Source: Sphingomonas oligophenolica
GTDB lineage: Bacteria; Pseudomonadota; Alphaproteobacteria; Sphingomonadales; Sphingomonadaceae
Assembly (NCBI RefSeq): GCF_006438955.1
Contig: NZ_RCZK01000001.1
Span: forward strand, 310,001-374,000
Reading direction: 5' to 3'
DNA: 64,000 nt
How positions within the stretch are numbered: position 1 is the stretch's first letter; every line of letters starts with the position of its first letter. The notes under the pieces are model-generated. The model ran no database searches. It was given only the letters and a program-made list of their open reading frames with translations, and was not told where the DNA came from. Positions 24,865 to 35,740 of the stretch are shown here, piece by piece. The position numbers were made by a program, and so were the translations under genes.

Positions 24865-26859
24865 CTAGCGGCTGATCTGTGCGAGGTGCGCGGCGACCGT
24901 GGCGTTGCCGGGGTCGAGCGCGCGTGCCTTCACCAACATTTGTCGCGCATCGTCGACCCGCTGATCCGCCGCGAGCGCGACGCCATAGGCATCGACGACC
25001 GCGACGTTCATCGGCGCGAGCGCGTAGGCAGCGCGGCCATAGCGGTGCGCAACCGCGCCGTCGCCCGCCGCCACATAGGCCAGCGCGAGGTCGGCGAGCA
25101 GCGCCGCGTCGCGGTTGCCGACCATATGACGCACCGCCTCGAGCGGTTCGATCGCCGTTGCGCCCGCCCCGCTGGCGACGAGCCAATGCGCGCGGAGCCG
25201 TTGGGCGACGATGCTTTGCGGATTTTGCTGGAGATACAGCGCCAACGTCGCGGCGGCTTCCCTTGCGTGCCCGGTCCGACCCAGCGCATCGACCAGCCGG
25301 AGCATCGTCGGTTCGTCGAACGCGAGGTCGGCCGCGCGCGTATAGGCGTCGATCGCCTCGCCGACCCGGCCGCGCGCGACCAACGCATCGCCGAGCGCGC
25401 GGTGCATCGCGGGGTCGCCGGACGAACGCGCGACCAGATCGCGCGCCTGGTCGATGGCGATGTCGGCATCGCCCGAATCGATCCGTGCACGGATCAGCGC
25501 CACCGCGAGCGACGGATCCGCGGGTGCGCGTGCGGCATCCTGCGCGAACGAGGCGAGCGTACCGTCGATCGCGAAGGCGCGCGAGGGCTGGCTGGTGCCG
25601 GTGGCCGCACGATCGAGCAGCCGTCCTGCTCGCACGCGGTCACCCAAGCGTTCCGACGCCCGCGCCGCCACCGTCAGCGAATAGCTGTCCGCATCGTCGC
25701 GCGCGAGCATCGGGGCGAGCATGTCGAGCGCGCCTTGCGCATCCCCCGACCGCAGCAACGCGGCGGCGAGCAGGCGGCGGGCGGACAAGTTCATCGGCTG
25801 ACGCTCGACCAACCGTCGCCACGCGCCGATCGCCTGTTCGGAACGACCATCGGCATAGTCCACCGCCCCGGCGAGCAGCATCGCACCCGCGACCCGCTCA
25901 TCGATCGGTCCCGCGCGCTGGAGCAGCGAGCGTGCAAGCGTGATCCGCCCCGCGCGCGCCGCCAGCGTCGCCTGGAGATAGAGCGCCTGCGGGCTGCCGG
26001 GCCGCGCGGCAAGCGCCTTGCGGGTCGCGGCGAGCATGTCGGCATGGCGACCGAGGTCACCGAGCGTCGCGGCATATTCGATCAGCGCGGAATGATAATA
26101 GGCGTCGCGCCGCAACGCCGCCTCGAACCAGGGCAGCGCGGCGACGAGCCCGTAGCGGACCCGGACGACCTGACCCTGAATCTCCAGCGCGGCGGGATCA
26201 CGCGGTGCCAGCGTCGCCGCGCGCGTTGCCGCCACCGCGGCACTACCGATATCCCCCGCATCGAGCCTGATCCACGCCAGATCGACCCACGCCGGCGCCG
26301 CCGATCGGTCGCGCGTCAGCGATGGCGCCAGCAGGCGCTCCGCCGCGGCGCGCTGTCCCTGCGCCGCGAGGATGCGGGCATGAGTCCGAATCGCCATCGG
26401 GTCGGTTGGCATTGCCGCGACGGATTCGGCCAGCGCCCGATCGAGATCGCCCTGCAGGAACAGCGCGCGCGCGCGCGCTCCCCGGGTCTGCGTCGCGGGA
26501 ATGCCCTGATCGTTGGCGCGTGCCAGTTCCGCCTCCGCGGCCAGCCCGTCACCGAGCTGCACATACGCGCGCGCCAGCGCGAGATGTGCGGTGGGCAACG
26601 AGGGGTCAGCGGCGATCGCGGCCATCGCATCGTTGCGTGCGGCGCTGTAGTTGCCGCGCGCCATCGCCGCCGCCGCCTCGACCAGCGCCTGGCGGGGATC
26701 GGTGGCATCGTGGCGACGCAACGCGATCACCGCACTGACAGCGAGCACCAGGGCGACGATGACGAGCGTGATCGACCGCATCCCGATCTGCGGAATCCCC
26801 CACGACCGCGCGGATCGCCGCCGGTGCGCGCGGAGCAGCGGATAGGCGGTGTCAGCCAT
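24865..26859 (-). CDS. TPR-repeat membrane protein of the PrsK/PrsR locus (PrsT-like)
   Basis: A 664-residue protein with one N-terminal transmembrane helix (about residues 28-46) and then almost continuous tetratricopeptide-type helical repeats, for example ALVEAAAAMARGNYSAARND, LALARAYVQLGDGLAAEAEL and ALGDALVARGRVGEAIDAY. TPR proteins called PrsT accompany prsK-prsR in exosortase/PEP-CTERM exopolysaccharide loci, usually as lipoproteins; this one has no lipobox. It begins inside the end of prsR (eight-base overlap), so it is the last gene of that operon. A role in assembling or exporting exopolysaccharide is inferred from context. Confidence 0.82.
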   Translation of the reverse strand: MADTAYPLLRAHRRRSARSWGIPQIGMRSITLVIVALVLAVSAVIALRRHDATDPRQALVEAAAAMARGNYSAARNDAMAAIAADPSLPTAHLALARAYVQLGDGLAAEAELARANDQGIPATQTRGARARALFLQGDLDRALAESVAAMPTDPMAIRTHARILAAQGQRAAAERLLAPSLTRDRSAAPAWVDLAWIRLDAGDIGSAAVAATRAATLAPRDPAALEIQGQVVRVRYGLVAALPWFEAALRRDAYYHSALIEYAATLGDLGRHADMLAATRKALAARPGSPQALYLQATLAARAGRITLARSLLQRAGPIDERVAGAMLLAGAVDYADGRSEQAIGAWRRLVERQPMNLSARRLLAAALLRSGDAQGALDMLAPMLARDDADSYSLTVAARASERLGDRVRAGRLLDRAATGTSQPSRAFAIDGTLASFAQDAARAPADPSLAVALIRARIDSGDADIAIDQARDLVARSSGDPAMHRALGDALVARGRVGEAIDAYTRAADLAFDEPTMLRLVDALGRTGHAREAAATLALYLQQNPQSIVAQRLRAHWLVASGAGATAIEPLEAVRHMVGNRDAALLADLALAYVAAGDGAVAHRYGRAAYALAPMNVAVVDAYGVALAADQRVDDARQMLVKARALDPGNATVAAHLAQISR

Positions 26860-28201
26860 GCAGGTCGTAGGTCTTGAGCAGATCGTACAGCGTCGGCCGA
26901 CTGACCCCGAGCAGCCGCGAGGCGCCCGCGATATTGCCGTCCGACCGCGACAGCGCATGACGGATCGCCTTGCGATCCGCGATCTCGCGAACCGTGCGCA
27001 GGTTGAGCGGCAGCGCGTCGGTGAGGCTGTCGTCGAGATCGAGATCGGCGGCGGTCACGGTCTTGCCGTCGGCCATGATCACCGCGCGCTTGATCCGGTT
27101 TTCGAGCTCGCGGACGTTGCCCGGCCAGCCCCAGGCATCGATCGCGGCGAGCGCATCGGGGGCAAGTCCGGTGACCGCCGATTTCATCGTGGCGGCGTGG
27201 CGTGTGACGAAATGGCGGGCAAGCAATCCCGCATCGCCGCTGCGTTCGCCAAGCGCGGGGATCCGCACGACAATCTCGGCAAGGCGGTAATAGAGGTCGT
27301 CGCGAAAGCTGCCCGCGGCCACCATCGCGTCGATATCCTGGTGCGTCGCGCACACGATGCGGGTGTCGACCGCGATCGGCTTGCGGCCGCCGAGTCGCTC
27401 GATCACGCGTTCTTGCAGAAAGCGGAGCAGTTTGACCTGGAGCGCGAGCGGGACATCGCCGATTTCATCGAGGAACAGCGTGCCGCCACTGGCCTGTTCG
27501 ATCTTGCCTTCGACGGTGCGCACCGCGCCGGTGAATGCGCCCTTTTCATGCCCGAACAGTTCGCTTTCGAGCAAGGTTTCGGGGATCGCGGCGCAGTTGA
27601 TCGCGACGAACGCCCCGCCTGATCGCGACGACATATCGTGGAGCCCGCGCGCGAGCAGTTCCTTGCCCGTCCCGCTCGCGCCGAGCAGCATCACCGATAC
27701 GTCGGCGGGGGCGACGCGCTCGATCGTCCGCACCGTCCGCGTCATTTCGGGCGAGGCGTAGATCAACCCGCCGAACCCCGCGTCGCCGCGCGCGGCGAGG
27801 CGGCGGTTCTCTGCTTCAAGCGCGTGGACGTGGAAGGCACGCGACACGATCAACCCGAGCGCGTCGATGTCGATCGGCTTGGCGTAGAAATCCCACGCCC
27901 CCTGCGCGATCGCGTGGCGGGCGCTGTCGCGCGCGCCGTGCCCCGAGGCGACGATCACCTTCGTATCGGGCTTCAGCGCCAGCATCTCGGCCAGCGTGGC
28001 GAAGCCTTCGCTGGTGCCGTCGGGATCGGGCGGCAGGCCCAGATCGAGCGTGACGACCGCGGGTTCGTGCGCGCGCACCGCATCGATCGCGGCGGCGCGG
28101 GTTCCCGCGCAAACGACCTCATAGCCGTCGTACGCCCAGCGCAACTGCCGCTGGAGCGCGGCGTCGTCCTCGACGACCAGCAATACCGGCTTGTCGCTCA
28201 T
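26852..28201 (-). CDS. prsR: PEP-CTERM-box response regulator, sigma-54 activator PrsR
   Basis: A 449-residue NtrC-type activator. The receiver domain has Asp53 in TLDLGLPPDPDGTSEG, a loop typical of PrsR. The AAA+ domain has Walker A LLGASGTGKELLARG, the sigma-54 contact loop HEKGAFTGAVR, Walker B GGTLFLDEIGD and the Arg-rich ELENRIKRAV segment. The Fis-type HTH at the end reads GNIAGASRLLGVSRPTLYDL. It should respond to PrsK and drive sigma-54 promoters of exopolysaccharide or PEP-CTERM protein genes. It overlaps prsK by four bases and the TPR gene by eight. Confidence 0.94.
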   Translation of the reverse strand: MSDKPVLLVVEDDAALQRQLRWAYDGYEVVCAGTRAAAIDAVRAHEPAVVTLDLGLPPDPDGTSEGFATLAEMLALKPDTKVIVASGHGARDSARHAIAQGAWDFYAKPIDIDALGLIVSRAFHVHALEAENRRLAARGDAGFGGLIYASPEMTRTVRTIERVAPADVSVMLLGASGTGKELLARGLHDMSSRSGGAFVAINCAAIPETLLESELFGHEKGAFTGAVRTVEGKIEQASGGTLFLDEIGDVPLALQVKLLRFLQERVIERLGGRKPIAVDTRIVCATHQDIDAMVAAGSFRDDLYYRLAEIVVRIPALGERSGDAGLLARHFVTRHAATMKSAVTGLAPDALAAIDAWGWPGNVRELENRIKRAVIMADGKTVTAADLDLDDSLTDALPLNLRTVREIADRKAIRHALSRSDGNIAGASRLLGVSRPTLYDLLKTYDLHG

Positions 28202-30231
28202 GCCGCGGCCTCCCATGCGGGGGCGGCAGGCAGCGACACGCGGAAACGCGTCCCCACGCCTTCCTCGCTATCGACCGCGATGCTGCCGCCCATCGCCTCG
28301 GCGAGCTGGCGGGCTTCATAGGCGCCGATGCCGAAGCCATCGGGCTTGGAAGACGCGAACGGGCGGAACAGTTGGTCGCGAACGAACGCTGGCGACATCC
28401 CGCAGCCACGATCGGCGATCTCGATCGATACGCGCCCGTCGATCGAGGTGACCTGCATGGTCACGGGATCGGCGGGGGCGCTCGCCTCGACCGCGTTCTG
28501 AATAAGGTGGCGGAGCAGTTGCTCGAGCCGGTTCGGCTGCGCGAGCGCGATGCCGCGGCCCGCAGCCTTGATCCGGTGTTGCGCGCGGCGCGGCGCCGAC
28601 AGCCGTGTCGCGAGCGCCGCGACATCGACCGGCTGGGTCGGCTCGACCGACGATTGGTGATGCTGCGACAGCTTGGCGAGCAACCCGTTCATCCGCGCGA
28701 CCGAATCCTGCAGCGTCGCGATCATGTCGGCACGGAATTCGGGGTTGTCGGCGTGGCGTTCGGCGTTGCGCGCGACCAATGTCAGCCCGCTCACCAGATT
28801 CTTGATGTCGTGGAGGATGAACGCGAAGCGCCGGTTGAATTCGTCGAACCGCTGGACATCGGCGAGCGCACCGTGCGCGCGATCCTCCGCAAGATAGCTC
28901 GCCGCCTGGCGCCCGGCGACGCGCAACAGGTCGAGGTCCTCCCAATCCAGCGCCCGGTCCACCGGGGGTCGCGCGAGCAGGATCGCGCCGACCAGCGTCG
29001 CATGGTGGATCAGCGGCACCAATATCCACGCATCGGCCCGCGCGATCATCCAGTCCGGGATGGCCGCCGCCTCGACTGCATCGACCCGCTGGCGACGAAC
29101 CATGTCGAGTTCGACGATTCGCGAGGTGGTTTCGAGATACGCCGCCAGATCGGTCCCGACCTCACCGCTGCCATCCCAGCGCCAGCTCGTCGCGGGTTCG
29201 AGCCCGCCTGCGTGCGGGATCAACAGCAGTCCCGCGGGCGCATCGGTCAGATCGGCGATTGCCTTGACGATGCGCCGGTCGAGCGGGTCCGCGCCGGGGC
29301 CGGGCAAACCCAGCGTCGTCGTGAATCGCTGCCATTCGGTGCGATAGTCGTAGCGATGGCGAAACAGGTGTTTGGCGAGCTTCACGCGGGTCCAGGCGCG
29401 CAGCCAGGGCGTCGAAACCAGTGTCATCAGCGCGGTTGCCGAGCCCAGTACGATCGCGGTCTGGACGATCCGGGCGTAGCCGGCGGGCGCGTGCCTTGCG
29501 AGCGTCGTCAACCAGATCGTGACGCCCGCATAGGCGATCAGCGCGACCACGGTCAGCGCTCTCATCGCGACGCCCCGCGACACCGCCAACCGCGATTCGC
29601 CGCCATCCCTGGCCGCGATCCCGAACAGTACCGCCGCCGCGCTGAGGACGAACCCGCGCACCGCCGCCAGTGACGACGGCACGCCGTTCCCCAGGTAGCC
29701 GAACGCCGCGGTCAGCAGATCCGCGCCCCACAGCGCGGCCAGGATCACAACAAGCGGCCTGGCAAGCCAGCGGGTGCCATTATCGGCGGCGCTGTCGAGA
29801 TGATGCACCAGGACCAGCGCTGCCAGGGCACCCATCATCCGACACGCGTAGCCCGCGGTCGCGAGTGCCTCCAGCCCCGCGGGTTCCATCGGCGCAGTAG
29901 CGACGAGCGCCAGCGCGGCGTTCGCGATCGTCATGCCGACCGCCACCGCATAGACCGACACCAGCGCGAGCCCCGCGCTGCGGTGGCGGCGGACGAGCAT
30001 CCCCATCACCGCGAACCACGCGACGTCGCGGACGGTCAGCGCGATCTGGGTGGCGATATCGCGCGACTCCATTCCTGCGACCGCGAGCGCCCACAGGCTC
30101 GTCGTGGCCATTGCCGTGACGAGCGCGGCCTTGGGCCAGTCACCGCGCGCCCGATTGGCCTGACCGAGCGCCAGCAATCCGAACGCCAGCGCGGCGAGCG
30201 CATGACCCCACAGGACGAGCGCTGCGATCAT
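28198..30231 (-). CDS. prsK: PEP-CTERM system histidine kinase PrsK
   Basis: A 677-residue membrane kinase. The first 290 residues hold about seven to eight hydrophobic helices (7TM-like sensor). A GAF-type domain covers roughly 300-460 (LLLIPHAGGLEPATSWRW, ILVPLIHHATLVGAILLARP). The kinase core follows: H box RRFAFILHDIKNLVSGLTL, N box HLIQNAVEASAPAD, G1 IADRGCGMSPAFV and G2 GFGIGAYEARQLAEAMGG. This order and the HDIKN box are those of PrsK. ATGA overlaps with both neighbours indicate one tightly coupled operon. Confidence 0.94.
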   Translation of the reverse strand: MIAALVLWGHALAALAFGLLALGQANRARGDWPKAALVTAMATTSLWALAVAGMESRDIATQIALTVRDVAWFAVMGMLVRRHRSAGLALVSVYAVAVGMTIANAALALVATAPMEPAGLEALATAGYACRMMGALAALVLVHHLDSAADNGTRWLARPLVVILAALWGADLLTAAFGYLGNGVPSSLAAVRGFVLSAAAVLFGIAARDGGESRLAVSRGVAMRALTVVALIAYAGVTIWLTTLARHAPAGYARIVQTAIVLGSATALMTLVSTPWLRAWTRVKLAKHLFRHRYDYRTEWQRFTTTLGLPGPGADPLDRRIVKAIADLTDAPAGLLLIPHAGGLEPATSWRWDGSGEVGTDLAAYLETTSRIVELDMVRRQRVDAVEAAAIPDWMIARADAWILVPLIHHATLVGAILLARPPVDRALDWEDLDLLRVAGRQAASYLAEDRAHGALADVQRFDEFNRRFAFILHDIKNLVSGLTLVARNAERHADNPEFRADMIATLQDSVARMNGLLAKLSQHHQSSVEPTQPVDVAALATRLSAPRRAQHRIKAAGRGIALAQPNRLEQLLRHLIQNAVEASAPADPVTMQVTSIDGRVSIEIADRGCGMSPAFVRDQLFRPFASSKPDGFGIGAYEARQLAEAMGGSIAVDSEEGVGTRFRVSLPAAPAWEAAA

Positions 30232-31616
30232 CGCGCGCCGATCGGCCAGAGCACAACGCGCAGCGTCTGGAGCATGATCAGCAGGTCGAGAAAGGGTGAG
30301 TAGTTCTTGGCGTAATAGAGATCATATTCCAGCTTGTGGCGCGCATCGTCGATCGAGGCGCCATAGGGGTAGTTGATCTGCGCCCAGCCGGTGATCCCCG
30401 GCTTCACCATGTGGCGTTCGGCATAGAAGGGAAGTTGTTGTTCGAGCTGGTCGACGAAGTGCGGCCGTTCGGGGCGCGGGCCGACGAAGCTCATCTCGCC
30501 CTTCAGCACGGTCCATGCCTGGGGAAGCTCATCGATCCGCACCTGGCGGATGAGCCGACCGACCCGGGTGACGCGCGGGTCGCGCTCGGCGGCCCACACC
30601 GCCTTCCCGCCGATCTCGGCGTCCGCGCGCATCGAGCGGAGTTTCAGGATATCGAACGACTGGTTGTAGAGCCCGACCCGGCGCTGTCGATAGAAGGCCG
30701 GGCCGCGCGATTCGAGCTTGATCGCGATCGCGGCGATCACGACGATCGGCAGCGTCGCGACGAGCAGCACCAAACTGGCGAGGATGTCGAACGCGCGTTT
30801 GACGACGCTCGACACCATTCGTCCCGACGCGAAGCCATCGGAAAAGATCAGCCAGGACGGATCGACGCTGTTGAGGTCGATGCGTCCGGTCTCGCGTTCG
30901 AGGAAGGTCGAGATCTGGCTGACGAGCACGCCGGTGGTCTTGACGCGGAGCAGGTCCTTGAGCGGCAGCGCGTTGCGCCGCTCTTCGAGCGCCAGCACGA
31001 CCTCGGTCGCGCGAAGCTGGACGACATGTGCCGCGAGGTTCGCGATCGCATCGCGCGGCACCGCACCGGGCACCGCCGGTGCGGATTCGCCCATCGCGAC
31101 GAATCCCGCGACGATGAAATTGGCCTCCGGTTTTTCGGCCAGTGTCTCGATCCGTGCCGCGCGCGTCCCCGCCCCCAGGATGACGATCCGACGCTTGAAC
31201 CGATCGCCCCCCAGTGCCTTGCCGAGGATGGCACGCACCGCGACGAGCAGGGTGATCGCTAGCAGCATCGAATAGAACAGGCTCGACCGCCACAGCGACA
31301 GCGTCGGAAACAGGAAGAAGATCAGCGACAGGAACACGACACCCAGCGACACAGCGACCGCCAGCCGCGCCGCGGCGAACCGCAGCGACAGGAACGACGC
31401 GGCGCTATAGCCCCCGACCGCGACCAGCGCGATCTGGAGCGCGGCGGCGAACGACACGAGCTGCGGGATACGCGTGGAGATCGGCGCGACGTGCATGCCG
31501 ATCTGGCGGGCCCGCAGCACCCAGCCGATCTCCGCAGCAGTGATCAGCAACGCGGCATCGACGATGCCGAGCAACAGGACTGCGTGGGGCAGGTAATGTT
31601 TGAAGATCCGGATCAT
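30228..31616 (-). CDS. Undecaprenyl-phosphate sugar phosphotransferase, TIGR03013 type
   Basis: A 462-residue membrane enzyme of the WbaP/exopolysaccharide-priming family linked to the XrtA/PEP-CTERM system. Four or five N-terminal helices precede a nucleotide-binding-like domain (RIVILGAGTRAARIETL). The C-terminal catalytic domain starts after helix LASLVLLVATLPIVVIAAIA, with SRGPAFYRQRRVGLYNQSF, FDILKLRSMR, DELPQAWTVLKGEMSFVGPRP and ERHMVKPGITGWAQINYPYG. It transfers the first sugar phosphate to the lipid carrier. The ATG at 31616 was chosen because upstream codons are not conserved-looking. It heads the prsK-prsR operon and diverges from manC. Confidence 0.93.
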   Translation of the reverse strand: MIRIFKHYLPHAVLLLGIVDAALLITAAEIGWVLRARQIGMHVAPISTRIPQLVSFAAALQIALVAVGGYSAASFLSLRFAAARLAVAVSLGVVFLSLIFFLFPTLSLWRSSLFYSMLLAITLLVAVRAILGKALGGDRFKRRIVILGAGTRAARIETLAEKPEANFIVAGFVAMGESAPAVPGAVPRDAIANLAAHVVQLRATEVVLALEERRNALPLKDLLRVKTTGVLVSQISTFLERETGRIDLNSVDPSWLIFSDGFASGRMVSSVVKRAFDILASLVLLVATLPIVVIAAIAIKLESRGPAFYRQRRVGLYNQSFDILKLRSMRADAEIGGKAVWAAERDPRVTRVGRLIRQVRIDELPQAWTVLKGEMSFVGPRPERPHFVDQLEQQLPFYAERHMVKPGITGWAQINYPYGASIDDARHKLEYDLYYAKNYSPFLDLLIMLQTLRVVLWPIGAR

Positions 31617-31779
31617 CGTTTCAGCGCTTCCGACGGACCTCATGTAAAACTTTCCGACACTGGGGCATCGCACCAAAAGGCAAATAAAGGCTGAACGGAG
31701 ATGCGGGGTCGGCACAATTGATCCCGATCGCTTGCCACGCGTTATCCTGGGCTTCATGGCAAGCGGTAGTGGAGGATTC

Positions 31780-32832
31780 ATGGCCGAGACGACGATCGTT
31801 CCCGTTATCCTGTCGGGCGGATCGGGGACGCGGCTATGGCCGATGTCGACCCCGGAACACCCGAAGCAATTGCTGGCGCTGACCGCGGACCAGACGATGC
31901 TGCAGCTGACCGCGGGGCGCGCTCACGGCGCAGGCTTTGCCGCGCCGATCGTCGTCGCCAACGCCGCGCACGCCGACGAAGTGGAGCGCCAGTTGGGCGC
32001 GGTCGGCGCCGACCCGCAAGCGTTGATCCTCGAACCGGTCGCGCGCAATACCGCCCCCGCGATCGCGCTCGCCGCACTCGCCGTCGGCGGGGGCGACACG
32101 CCATTGCTGGTCATGCCGTCGGACCATGTGATCGGCGATGTCGACGCCTTTCATGCCGCGGTCCACGCCGCGCTGCCGCTGGTCGAACAGGGCTGGCTCG
32201 CGACCTTCGGGATCGAGCCCGACGCGCCCGAGACGGGCTATGGCTGGATCCGGATCGGCGAGGCGATCGGCGAGGGCGTCCACCGCGTCGCGCGCTTCGT
32301 CGAAAAGCCCCCGCAGGCAAAGGCGGAGGCGATGCTGGCCGCGGGCGATCATGCCTGGAACGGGGGGATATTCCTGTTCCGCGCCGATCGCTTCCTCGAG
32401 GAACTGGCCGCTTTCGAACCCGCCATGCTCGCCGCTGCCAAGGCCGCGATGGACGCCGCGGTGCGCGAGGGCACGCGGATCTATCCCGACGCGGAACGGT
32501 TCGCCGCTGCGCCCGCGGAATCGATCGATTATGCGGTCATGGAACGCGCGGAGCGGGTCGCGGTGGTGCGGGTCGCGATGGGGTGGAACGATGTCGGGAG
32601 CTGGGATGCGCTCCACGCGATCAGCGCGCAGGACGACGCGGGCAACGCGCATCGCGGTGAGGTGATCGCGATCGATACCCAGGGTTGCCTGGTCCGGTCC
32701 GACGGCGCGCGGGTGGCGCTGGTCGGGGTGTCGGACCTGATCGTCGTCGCGAGCGGCAACGACATCCTGGTGATCCCGCGGGGGCGCAGCCAAGAGGTGA
32801 AGGCGTTGATCGAGGCGATGAAGCGCGACTGA
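31780..32832 (+). CDS. manC: Mannose-1-phosphate guanylyltransferase
   Basis: Makes GDP-mannose from mannose-1-phosphate and GTP in the cytoplasm. The pyrophosphorylase signature VILSGGSGTRLWPMSTPEHP is at residue 8 onward, with LEPVARNTAPAIALAAL, MPSDHVIGD, the substrate loop RFVEKPPQAKAEAML, and GGIFLFRADRFLEEL. At 350 residues it lacks the C-terminal phosphomannose isomerase domain of bifunctional ManC/AlgA. The ATG has GGAGGATTC directly upstream. It diverges from the sugar-phosphate transferase gene, consistent with supply of GDP-mannose for the same exopolysaccharide. Confidence 0.94.
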   Translation: MAETTIVPVILSGGSGTRLWPMSTPEHPKQLLALTADQTMLQLTAGRAHGAGFAAPIVVANAAHADEVERQLGAVGADPQALILEPVARNTAPAIALAALAVGGGDTPLLVMPSDHVIGDVDAFHAAVHAALPLVEQGWLATFGIEPDAPETGYGWIRIGEAIGEGVHRVARFVEKPPQAKAEAMLAAGDHAWNGGIFLFRADRFLEELAAFEPAMLAAAKAAMDAAVREGTRIYPDAERFAAAPAESIDYAVMERAERVAVVRVAMGWNDVGSWDALHAISAQDDAGNAHRGEVIAIDTQGCLVRSDGARVALVGVSDLIVVASGNDILVIPRGRSQEVKALIEAMKRD

Positions 32833-32847
32833 TCGCGGCGGCGGCGG

Positions 32848-33393
32848 TCAGGGCGCCGTTGGGGTTACCTCCGGCACCGCGAGCGTCAGCCAATGGGTGC
32901 ATCCGCCCTGCGTCGTCACCGCGATGCCCGACATCTCGTGGGTCTTGCGACCGAGCGTGAGCAGTCCGTCGCTCGCGGTATTGCGATCCGCATCGCTGAT
33001 CGTCGTGCCGGGTGTCAGCACCGCGGCCAGCTTGGGCAGCGCGGCGAGCAACGGCTGCGAGACGCCGCAATGGTTGGGCGCGCCGGTCACCAGCTTGACC
33101 TGCCACACCTTACCGTCGCGGCGGCTGAAGATCTGCGCGCTGCCGGTGGCGCCGTTCAGGACGCGCACGGTGCCGCCAGTCCTGGTATCGACCATCGGTT
33201 CGCTGGTGCGCGCCTCGTTCCACGGTGAGCCGAACGAGCGGACCGCAGCGATCACCGCCGGGCCATCCGCCGCGAAGGCGGGCTTGGCGGGCTCGCTGGC
33301 GGTGGGTGCCGCCGCGGGGGTGTCGGACGGCGAGCCGCAGCCCGCCAGCGCGATCGCCAGCGCCATCGTTCCGATCGTGATCGCTCTGCGCAT
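32848..33393 (-). CDS. Hypothetical lipoprotein
   Basis: A 181-residue exported protein with a lipobox (AIALAGC at residue 19), an Ala/Pro-rich linker, and a C-terminal domain with two cysteines (HCGVSQPL and QGGCTHWLTL) that could pair in the periplasm. Conserved-looking stretches include GSPWNEARTSEPMVDTRTGG and FSRRDGKVWQVKLVTGAPN. I do not recognise a family. An AAGGAGACG site lies before the ATG. It converges on manC with a 15-base gap and lies downstream of the groESL terminator on the same strand, so it needs its own promoter. Confidence 0.78.
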   Translation of the reverse strand: MRRAITIGTMALAIALAGCGSPSDTPAAAPTASEPAKPAFAADGPAVIAAVRSFGSPWNEARTSEPMVDTRTGGTVRVLNGATGSAQIFSRRDGKVWQVKLVTGAPNHCGVSQPLLAALPKLAAVLTPGTTISDADRNTASDGLLTLGRKTHEMSGIAVTTQGGCTHWLTLAVPEVTPTAP

Positions 33394-33476
33394 CTAGCTC
33401 GTCTCCTTGGCGGCGCTTCTGCACGACCGCGCCGCGCGGGTCGATAGGGGTGCTCGGGGGTGCGGCGCAGATAGGC

Positions 33477-33510
33477 AAGAAAAGGGCCGGGGGATCGCTC
33501 CCCCGGCCCT
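33477..33510 (-). terminator. Intrinsic terminator of the groESL operon
   Basis: On the minus strand, an 11-bp perfect GC-rich stem (AGGGCCGGGGG pairing with CCCCCGGCCCT, loop of six bases) is followed by TTTTCTT. It lies about 130 bases past the groEL stop. The interval between also contains smaller hairpins (GCACCGGC/GCCGGTGC near 33530-33550). Confidence 0.87.
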
Positions 33511-33639
33511 GTTTCCGAACGTCGATATGGGCACCGGCAAAGCCGGTGCTGGGACGTCAGACCGGATCGGCGGAGCCGACCGGCTGGCCGATCCAATGGG
33601 AGTCCTGAGCCAGCGTCGCTGGTCCAGGCCCCATTCGGA

Positions 33640-35656
<2,017 letters not shown>

Positions 35657-35691
35657 TGCGGATACCCTCTTATCTGGTTCGTGACAGTTTT

Positions 35692-35718
35692 TTGGCACTC
35701 AAACGAGTCGAGTGCCAG
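35692..35718 (-). promoter_or_regulatory. CIRCE element (HrcA operator) before groESL
   Basis: TTGGCACTC, nine bases, GAGTGCCAG: a TGGCACTC/GAGTGCCA inverted repeat with exactly the nine-base spacer of the CIRCE consensus TTAGCACTC-N9-GAGTGCTAA. The position in the groES leader is standard for repression by HrcA, relieved on heat shock. hrcA itself is not in the window. Confidence 0.93.
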
Positions 35719-35740
35719 CGCCCCGCATATGTGTACCCGT

